A stretch of DNA of 64,000 nt from Methylocystis parvus OBBP. Its GTDB lineage: Bacteria; Pseudomonadota; Alphaproteobacteria; Rhizobiales; Beijerinckiaceae. A program made the position numbers and the translations under genes. Under the pieces are notes generated by a model, which was not told where the DNA came from, made no database searches, and worked only from the letters and a program-made list of their open reading frames with translations. Positions 58,345 to 64,000 of this stretch are shown here, piece after piece; the stretch's first letter is position 1; the number at the start of each line of letters is the position of its first letter. The DNA is taken from NCBI RefSeq assembly GCF_027571405.1, contig NZ_CP092968.1, forward strand, positions 1,302,001 to 1,366,000. Direction: 5' to 3'.

Positions 58345-59703
58345 CTATTTCTTCGCCTTCTTATCCGTTTGAACGCTCCGGAAGTTCGCGGCCCACCCGG
58401 CCTTTTCCATCTGCCGGCCGCGCGCGACGGCCAGAGCGTCGGCCGTAACGTCCTTTGTCACCACCGAACCCGAGCCGACATAGGCGCCCGCCCCGACCGT
58501 GACCGGCGCCACCAGCGCGGAGTTGGAGCCGATGAAGGCGTTTTCGCCGATCACCGTGCGGTATTTGAAGAAGCCGTCGTAATTGCAGGTGATCGTCCCC
58601 GCCCCGATATTGGCGTTCGCGCCAATGTCGGCGTCGCCGATATAAGTCAGGTGATTGACCTTCGCGCCTTTGGCGACGTTGGCGTTCTTGATCTCCACGA
58701 AATTGCCGACCTTCGCCGCTTCCGCGAGAGCGGCGCCCGGCCGCAGCCTCGCAAAGGGGCCGATCGCGGCGTCGGCGCCCACTTTCGCGCCTTCGAGATG
58801 AGAAAAGGCGTGGATGACCGTCTTGTCGCCGATCGTGACGCCGGGGCCGATCACGACATTGGGCTCGAGAAGCACGTCGCGGCCGAAGACCGTGTCGGCG
58901 CAGAGGAAAACCGTCTCCGGCGCGATCATGGTGACGCCGGCCGCCATTGCGGCGCGGCGCAGGCGGCTCTGCGCGACCGCCTCAGCCTGGGCGAGCTGAA
59001 TGCGGTCGTTGACGCCGAGCACCTCGCTCTCGTCGGCCAGCACGACGCGCGCTTCCCGCCCTGCCGCGCGCGCCATCTCCACGACGTCGGTGAGGTAATA
59101 CTCGCCTTTGGCGTTGGCGTTGCCGATCCGGCCGAGCCAGTCGAGGGCGCTCTTTCCATCGAGCGCCATGAGCCCGGCGTTGCAGAGCTTCACGGCCCGC
59201 TCGGTTTCGCTCGCGTCCTTTTCCTCGCGAATGGCGACGAGCCGTCCAGACGCGTCCTGCAGCAGGCGACCATAGCCGAAAGGATCGGCCGCAATGAAGC
59301 CGAGCGCTGCGACTCCGGCCCCCTGGGCGAGAGCCTCGCGAAGCGCGCGAATGGTTCCGCCGGAGACGAGCGGCGTGTCGGCGAAGAGCACCAGCAGATC
59401 GTCATAACCAGCCGCGATCGCCTCGCGCGCAGCCAGCACAGCATGCGCGGTGCCGAGCCGCTCGCTCTGCACGAAGGTCCGGGCTCCCGGGGTCAGTCGC
59501 AGAGCTTCGACGCGCACGTCGTCCCGCCCCGGCCCCATGACGATGGCGACCGTCCCGACCTCCGCCTCCGCGACGGCGGCGAGGACATGGGCGAGCATGC
59601 TGCGACCCGCAACCTGATGGAGAACCTTGGGCGTATCGGACTTCATTCGCGTCCCCTCGCCGGCGGCGAGGACGATCGCGAGCGCGTTACGGGGGCTCGG
59701 CAT
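58345..59703 (-). CDS. glmU: Bifunctional GlcNAc-1-phosphate uridyltransferase / GlcN-1-phosphate acetyltransferase
   Basis: Makes UDP-GlcNAc for peptidoglycan and lipid A. The uridyltransferase part starts [12 protein letters not shown] (about 11-22). The acetyltransferase half is a left-handed beta-helix with hexapeptide repeats ([35 protein letters not shown]), then [12 protein letters not shown] and a late [11 protein letters not shown]. Length is 452 aa from the ATG at 59701-59703, inside a longer frame from 60075. It is the upstream gene of a likely glmU-glmS unit. Confidence 0.98.
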   Translation of the reverse strand: MPSPRNALAIVLAAGEGTRMKSDTPKVLHQVAGRSMLAHVLAAVAEAEVGTVAIVMGPGRDDVRVEALRLTPGARTFVQSERLGTAHAVLAAREAIAAGYDDLLVLFADTPLVSGGTIRALREALAQGAGVAALGFIAADPFGYGRLLQDASGRLVAIREEKDASETERAVKLCNAGLMALDGKSALDWLGRIGNANAKGEYYLTDVVEMARAAGREARVVLADESEVLGVNDRIQLAQAEAVAQSRLRRAAMAAGVTMIAPETVFLCADTVFGRDVLLEPNVVIGPGVTIGDKTVIHAFSHLEGAKVGADAAIGPFARLRPGAALAEAAKVGNFVEIKNANVAKGAKVNHLTYIGDADIGANANIGAGTITCNYDGFFKYRTVIGENAFIGSNSALVAPVTVGAGAYVGSGSVVTKDVTADALAVARGRQMEKAGWAANFRSVQTDKKAKK

Positions 59704-59908
59704 GAAGCGCCTTTGGTTTCGGATGCGCGGCGACGCAGCCGCTTCGGCCCGGTTGTTGCAGATTCGCGCCGCGCAGGGCAAGCGGGAGCGTCGAATGTCG
59801 CAAGGCGGTCGCAGTCGCAATAATTCCTTTTTGTTCCCCCAATTTCTTTTATAGAGGGAGCGACGCGCCATCCTCACCGATCCTTCCGAACTCGCTCCCG
59901 GTTGCCCA

Positions 59909-61447
59909 ATGTTTGAACGTAGAGACGTTTTGAAGGCGGCCCTCGGCGCCATCGCCTCGGGGCTCGCGCCGTCCGCGCGCGCCGACGCGCCCGCGGCGCC
60001 GGCGCCGCAACCTCCGGCGCCGCCGCCATTTTCCCGGGACATGATCGTCGAATTCGCGCGCTCGCTGGCCGGCAAGCCCTATGCGCCGCCCCCTACGGAT
60101 CTGGTCCAACCTTTCGCCAGCCTCACCTATGAGCAATTTGTCGGCATCAAGACGAAGCCCGGCTCGGCGTTGTGGGCCGGCGAGAATAGGGGCTTCTCGA
60201 TCGAGCCGCTGCATCGCGGCAATATTTTTACCGCCGCGGTCGATCTCTTCGTGATTGAAAACGGCGTCGCCGCGCGCATCGCCTATGATCAGAGCCGCTT
60301 CGACTATGGGAGCTTGAAAGTCCCCGAGAAGCTGCCCGACATCGGCTATTCGGGATTTCGCGTTCTCCACGCCCAGCCCGGCGGAAGCGAGGCGGAGCTC
60401 TCGATCTTCCAGGGCGCGAGCTTCTACCGCGCCGTCGCCGCGGGCCAAAATCTTGGCGTCACGGCGCGCGGACTTTCGATTCGCACCGCAGATCCGCGCG
60501 GCGAGGAGTTTCCCGCCTTCCGCAGCTTCTGGATCGAAAAACCGCTGGCCGGCGCGAACGCGCTGACGATTCATGCGTTGTTGGATTCGCCAAGCGTCGC
60601 CGGCGTCTATCATTTCACCGTTCGCCCCGGCGAGGCGACGATCATCGACGCCGAGCTAACGCTGTTTCCGCGCACCAATGTCGACCATTACGGACTCGCG
60701 GGCTTCGCCGGGGCGTCGCTCTTCACGCCGCTCGACCGGCGCCGGGCCGACGATCTGCGCGTCGCCGCGACGGCCTTCAACGGGCTGCAAATGCTGACCG
60801 GCGCGAATGAGTGGTTGTGGCGGCCGGTCTCCAACCGCGAAGAACTGCAATTTTCCTCCTTCATGGACGTCAGCCCGAAAGGTTTCGGCGCGCTCATGCG
60901 CAACCGCGACGTCGCCGACTATCAGGACGACGACCAGCATTGGGAGCGCCGTCCCTCGCTTTGGGTGGAGCCTCTCGGCGAGTGGGGGGAAGGCGCGATC
61001 CAACTCGTCGAGATCCCTTCCGAATCCGAGAACAACGAGAATATCGTCGCCTATTGGCGGCCCAAGACCCCTCTCGTCGGCGGCGCCATGGCGAGTTTCG
61101 CCTATCGCCAGTTCTGGTGCTGGGCGCCGCCGAGCCGCCCGCCCATGGCCGTCGCCGTAAACGCGCGCTCGGGCCGCATTCCGGGAAGCAAGCTTCGCCG
61201 CTTTGTCGTCGTTTTTTCGGGCGACATTCTCGCGGACCAACAGAAGACCGCGCGTCTTTCCGCCGCCTTGACCACGTCTCCCGGATCGGCCACCAACGTC
61301 CGCACGTTTATCAATGCGCAGGCGAAAACGTGCCGCGTCGTTTTCGACGTCGATCCCGCCGGCGAAAACTTCTGCGAAATGCGTCTCGTCCTGCGCGCGG
61401 ACGAAACGCAGATCAGCGAAACCTGGCTTTACAGATGGACTCCCTGA
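59909..61447 (+). CDS. opgG: Periplasmic glucan biosynthesis protein, MdoG/OpgG family
   Basis: A periplasmic protein needed to build osmoregulated periplasmic glucans. The 512-residue product has a twin-arginine-type signal ([19 protein letters not shown], cleavage near ARA), so it may be Tat-exported, like OpgD. The MdoG domain follows: [21 protein letters not shown], then [10 protein letters not shown] and the central RSFWIEKP and [10 protein letters not shown] segments. It overlaps the opgH start by 13 nt. The region upstream holds an 8-bp inverted repeat (59856-59863 with 59892-59899). Confidence 0.93.
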   Translation: MFERRDVLKAALGAIASGLAPSARADAPAAPAPQPPAPPPFSRDMIVEFARSLAGKPYAPPPTDLVQPFASLTYEQFVGIKTKPGSALWAGENRGFSIEPLHRGNIFTAAVDLFVIENGVAARIAYDQSRFDYGSLKVPEKLPDIGYSGFRVLHAQPGGSEAELSIFQGASFYRAVAAGQNLGVTARGLSIRTADPRGEEFPAFRSFWIEKPLAGANALTIHALLDSPSVAGVYHFTVRPGEATIIDAELTLFPRTNVDHYGLAGFAGASLFTPLDRRRADDLRVAATAFNGLQMLTGANEWLWRPVSNREELQFSSFMDVSPKGFGALMRNRDVADYQDDDQHWERRPSLWVEPLGEWGEGAIQLVEIPSESENNENIVAYWRPKTPLVGGAMASFAYRQFWCWAPPSRPPMAVAVNARSGRIPGSKLRRFVVVFSGDILADQQKTARLSAALTTSPGSATNVRTFINAQAKTCRVVFDVDPAGENFCEMRLVLRADETQISETWLYRWTP

Positions 61448-63624
61448 TACTTGCGCCTGTAGATTCTGACACGGCGAAAGACCCGGCCGAGGCGCCGCCG
61501 ACGCCGGTCGAAAACCGGCTCTCCATGCCGGCGCAGAACCTGTTCAAATTCGAACGCAAACATATGCGCAAGCCGCTCGCGCCGGCGCTGTGGCAGACCC
61601 CTTGGCTCGCGCGCCTCGTTACTTTCGGCGGCGGTCTCGCGCTCACGGTCTATGGCGGCTGGCAGATGTACAAGGTCATCGACGTCGGCGGCGTCACGAC
61701 CCTGAAATGGACGCTGCTCGCGCTTTTCGTCCTCAACTTTTCTTGGATCGCGCTGAGCTTCGCGGCCTCGGTCGTCGGCTTCGTCGCGCTGCTGTCCAGG
61801 CGACCGACGCCTCCCCTTCCGGAGTCGCTGCGCGAAACGACCGCCGTCGTCATGCCGATCTACAACGAGACGCCGAGCCGCGTCTTCGCGGCGCTCCAGA
61901 CGATCTTCGAAGACGTGCAGGCGACCGGGCTCGGCCGGCATTTCGACTGGTTCTTTCTCTCCGACACGACGAATCCCGACGTCTGGATCGCCGAAGAGCG
62001 CGCCTTCATCGCCATTCGCCGCCGCCTCGGCCCCAATGCGCGCATCTTCTATCGGCGCCGCGAAAAAAATGTCGGCCGCAAGGCCGGCAATATCGAGGAC
62101 TTCGTCTCACGCTGGGGCGGCGCTTACGCCCATATGGTCGTGCTCGACGCCGACAGCCTGATGACCGGGCCGACCATCGTGAAGCTTGCCGCCGCCATGG
62201 AGGCGGACCCCGATTCGGGCATCATCCAGACGCTCCCGCTCATCATCAACCGCAACACGCTCTTCGCCCGCGTGCAGCAGTTCGCGGCGCGCATTTACGG
62301 CCCCGTCATCGCCATGGGCCTTTCCTGCTGGATGGGCCGCGACGGCAATTACTGGGGTCACAACGCGATTATCCGCACTGAGGCCTTTGCGCGCCATTGC
62401 GGTCTGCCCGACCTGCGCGGCCGACCGCCATGGGGCGGGCATATTCTCAGCCACGACTTCGTCGAGGCGGCGCTGATCCGCCGCGCCGGCTATTCGGTCT
62501 ATATGCTGCCGACGCTCGGCGGCTCCTATGAGGAAAGCCCGCCCTCGCTGATCGACATCTCGATCCGCGACCGCCGCTGGTGCCAGGGCAATTTGCAGCA
62601 TTCGCGCGTGCTCTTCGCGCACGGGCTGAGCTGGGCCTCGCGCCAGCACTTCCTCACCGGCATTTTCGGCTATCTGACCTCGCCGCTCTGGCTGATGCAG
62701 CTCCTGGTCGGCATCGTGATCGTCTTTCAGGCGAGCTATTTCAAGCCGGAATATTTCACGAGCGAATTCGCGCTCTTCCCGACCTTTCCGCGCTTCGACG
62801 CGCAGCGCTCGCTCGAGCTCTTCGCGCTCACGATGGGCATTCTGCTCGCGCCGAAATTCTTTGGCCTGCTCGTCGCGATCTACGAGCCGGAGACGCGCAG
62901 GGGCTCGGGCGGCGCAATCATGCTGCTAATCTCGACGCTGTTCGAGGTCGTGCTCTCCGCGCTCCTCGCGCCGATCATGATGCTGATCCAGACCGGCCAC
63001 GTCGTCCATATCGTCTTCGGCTTCGACACGGGTTGGGACCCGCAAAGGCGCGACGACGGCTCGGTGCCCCTCATGGACATCGTGAAGCGGCATCGTTCGC
63101 ATGTCGCCATGGGCGCGCTCTCTCTCTTTGCGGGCTTCATGATCTCGCCCTCGCTCGTCGCCTGGATGTCTCCGACCATCGCCGGCCTTATCCTCGCTAT
63201 TCCGATTTCCTGGCTCACCAGCCAACGCTGGCTCGGCCTCGTCTTCCGCCGCGCCGGCGTGCTGGTGACGCCGGAGGAAACGGCGACGCCGCCCATCGCC
63301 AAGCGCGGCAAGGCGCTCTCCAAGGCGCTAGCGCGCGACGAGGACGAGGAAATCAACGGGCTCGCCGCCATCCACGCCGATCCCGAACTGCGCGCCCTCC
63401 ACGAAGCCTGGCTGCCGGCGCGCAAGCCGCGTCAGCGCGGTTCGGTCACCGCCGACCGCGCGCTGGCGGAAACCAAGATCGCCGACGCCGAAACGATCGA
63501 GGACGTCGTCGCCTGGCTCAATCGCGGCGAGAGGCTCGTGGCGCTCTCCGACCGCGCCTTGATCGGCATGATCGCGCGCCTGCCGAACAAGGCGGATAAG
63601 CAGGAAGCGCGGGCGGCGGAGTGA
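61435..63624 (+). CDS. opgH: Glucans biosynthesis glucosyltransferase OpgH (MdoH)
   Basis: A GT2 inner-membrane enzyme that polymerises beta-glucan from UDP-glucose and extrudes it to the periplasm. The N-terminal membrane segments (around 60-120) are followed by the catalytic domain: VVMPIYNE, VLDADSLMTG (the DAD metal site), SHDFVEAALIRRAG and RRWCQGNLQHSR (Q(Q/R)RW-type). Four or more C-terminal membrane segments complete it. Length is 729 aa from the ATG at 61435, which lies 13 nt inside opgG. The frame is open to 60811, within opgG, but without homology there. Confidence 0.95.
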   Translation: MDSLILAPVDSDTAKDPAEAPPTPVENRLSMPAQNLFKFERKHMRKPLAPALWQTPWLARLVTFGGGLALTVYGGWQMYKVIDVGGVTTLKWTLLALFVLNFSWIALSFAASVVGFVALLSRRPTPPLPESLRETTAVVMPIYNETPSRVFAALQTIFEDVQATGLGRHFDWFFLSDTTNPDVWIAEERAFIAIRRRLGPNARIFYRRREKNVGRKAGNIEDFVSRWGGAYAHMVVLDADSLMTGPTIVKLAAAMEADPDSGIIQTLPLIINRNTLFARVQQFAARIYGPVIAMGLSCWMGRDGNYWGHNAIIRTEAFARHCGLPDLRGRPPWGGHILSHDFVEAALIRRAGYSVYMLPTLGGSYEESPPSLIDISIRDRRWCQGNLQHSRVLFAHGLSWASRQHFLTGIFGYLTSPLWLMQLLVGIVIVFQASYFKPEYFTSEFALFPTFPRFDAQRSLELFALTMGILLAPKFFGLLVAIYEPETRRGSGGAIMLLISTLFEVVLSALLAPIMMLIQTGHVVHIVFGFDTGWDPQRRDDGSVPLMDIVKRHRSHVAMGALSLFAGFMISPSLVAWMSPTIAGLILAIPISWLTSQRWLGLVFRRAGVLVTPEETATPPIAKRGKALSKALARDEDEEINGLAAIHADPELRALHEAWLPARKPRQRGSVTADRALAETKIADAETIEDVVAWLNRGERLVALSDRALIGMIARLPNKADKQEARAAE

Positions 63625-63625
63625 G

Positions 63626-63667
63626 CCCTCACGAACCCTCCCCGGCTCTGGCGGGAGCTGGCGTGAG
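63626..63667. repeat. Short palindrome after opgH
   Basis: Complementary ctcacg and cgtgag ends enclose a ccctcccc/gggag-type core. It may be a transcription stop after opgH or a copy of the C/G-rich repeat seen at 597-648. Confidence 0.45.
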
Positions 63668-63709
63668 ATTGTCGCCATGCGCGACAGTGGACAGGGAGGC
63701 GCCGAAGAC

Positions 63710-64000
63710 GTGACGATCATCTACAAGCTCATCTCCGCCGCCGAATGGCGCGCGGCTGAAGCCGCTGGCGTCTTTCACGGCGCCGCCATCGACCTTGCCG
63801 ACGGCTACGTTCACTTCTCGTCGGCCGAACAGGTCAAAGAAACGGCCGCCAGGCATTTCGCCGGCGCGCCTGATCTGCTGCTCATTTCGATTGACGCGGC
63901 GAAACTTGGCGACGCGCTGAAATGGGAGGTTTCCCGCGGCGGCGCGCTGTTCCCGCATCTCTACGCGCCGCTCGCCATGGACGCCGCGAGGCGCGTTTCG
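63710..64000 (+). CDS. DUF952-family protein, partial (right window edge)
   Basis: The first 97 codons of a small protein of the DUF952 group. The expected start MTIIYKLISAAEWRAAEAAG is followed by the HFSSAEQVKETAARHF segment (about 34-49) and LLISIDAAKLGDALKWEVS. DUF952 proteins are small bacterial proteins of unknown function. The GTG at 63710 has a GGGAGG site 10 nt upstream and gives the family N-terminus; an ATG at 63677 would add 11 residues. It continues beyond the window. Confidence 0.8.
   Translation, partial: MTIIYKLISAAEWRAAEAAGVFHGAAIDLADGYVHFSSAEQVKETAARHFAGAPDLLLISIDAAKLGDALKWEVSRGGALFPHLYAPLAMDAARRVS

Overview
The window is GC-rich and densely packed, and looks like core chromosome of an alphaproteobacterium, most likely of the order Hyphomicrobiales (Rhizobiales). 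The reasons are the leuS-lptE-holA block, a long FtsZ of about 570 residues, a full division and cell-wall (dcw) cluster continuing into lpxC and bamD, an Omp25-type porin with an 'ADLP...APPPPPP' N-terminus, paired DUF2244/nth genes, and frequent short palindromic repeats. I cannot name the genus from this sequence alone. No insertion sequence, prophage, CRISPR array, tRNA or rRNA was seen.

Layout. (1) 1-4.6 kb, minus strand: leuS, lptE and the start of holA, then a DUF308 membrane protein. (2) 4.7-18.9 kb, mixed housekeeping: a YggS-type PLP protein, an L,D-transpeptidase-fold protein, a response-regulator-like protein with a degenerate receiver, a cyclic-nucleotide-binding protein, a Gly/Tyr-rich secreted protein, pgm, a four-cysteine secreted peptide, DUF3422, xseB, a cation diffusion facilitator with an unusually long cytosolic tail, gloA, DedA, DUF2244, nth, recN and an HSL-family hydrolase. 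(3) 18.9-41.4 kb, all minus strand: rsmH-ftsL-ftsI-murE-murF-mraY-murD-ftsW-murG-murC-murB-[GT-C-like membrane protein]-ddl-ftsQ-ftsA-ftsZ, a terminator, then lpxC and bamD. Most of the upstream half is linked by 1-4 nt overlaps or near-zero gaps. The RNase P RNA gene, with a clear promoter, lies just upstream of rsmH in the same direction, and mraZ is absent from its usual place. (4) 42-48.2 kb: two small secreted or membrane proteins, priA, a charged secreted protein, hrcA and an outer-membrane beta-barrel. (5) 48.4-63.7 kb, an envelope-carbohydrate region: two tandem paralogous GT-B-like glycosyltransferases, a GT-A-like protein, a solitary LptF/LptG-family permease, a two-gene ABC-2 polysaccharide exporter, a Tat-type flavoprotein, glmU-glmS and opgG-opgH. 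The window ends inside a DUF952 gene.

How the genes fit together. The dcw cluster makes and polymerises peptidoglycan at the division site, and lpxC starts lipid A synthesis. BamD assembles outer-membrane proteins such as the Omp25-like barrel, and LptE works in the LPS export machine. GlmS and GlmU feed UDP-GlcNAc to both pathways, and pgm, the glycosyltransferases, the ABC exporter and OpgGH supply and use sugars for surface glycans and periplasmic glucans.

The points most worth a second look are the CDF transporter with three tandem ferredoxin-like tails, a BamD with no cysteine at all, a GT-C-like gene placed inside the dcw operon, the tandem glycosyltransferase family next to a lone LptF-like protein and a short ABC exporter, a strongly structured intergenic region at 13.4-13.7 kb, and several dispersed palindromic repeats, one of which supplies the C-terminus of LptE.
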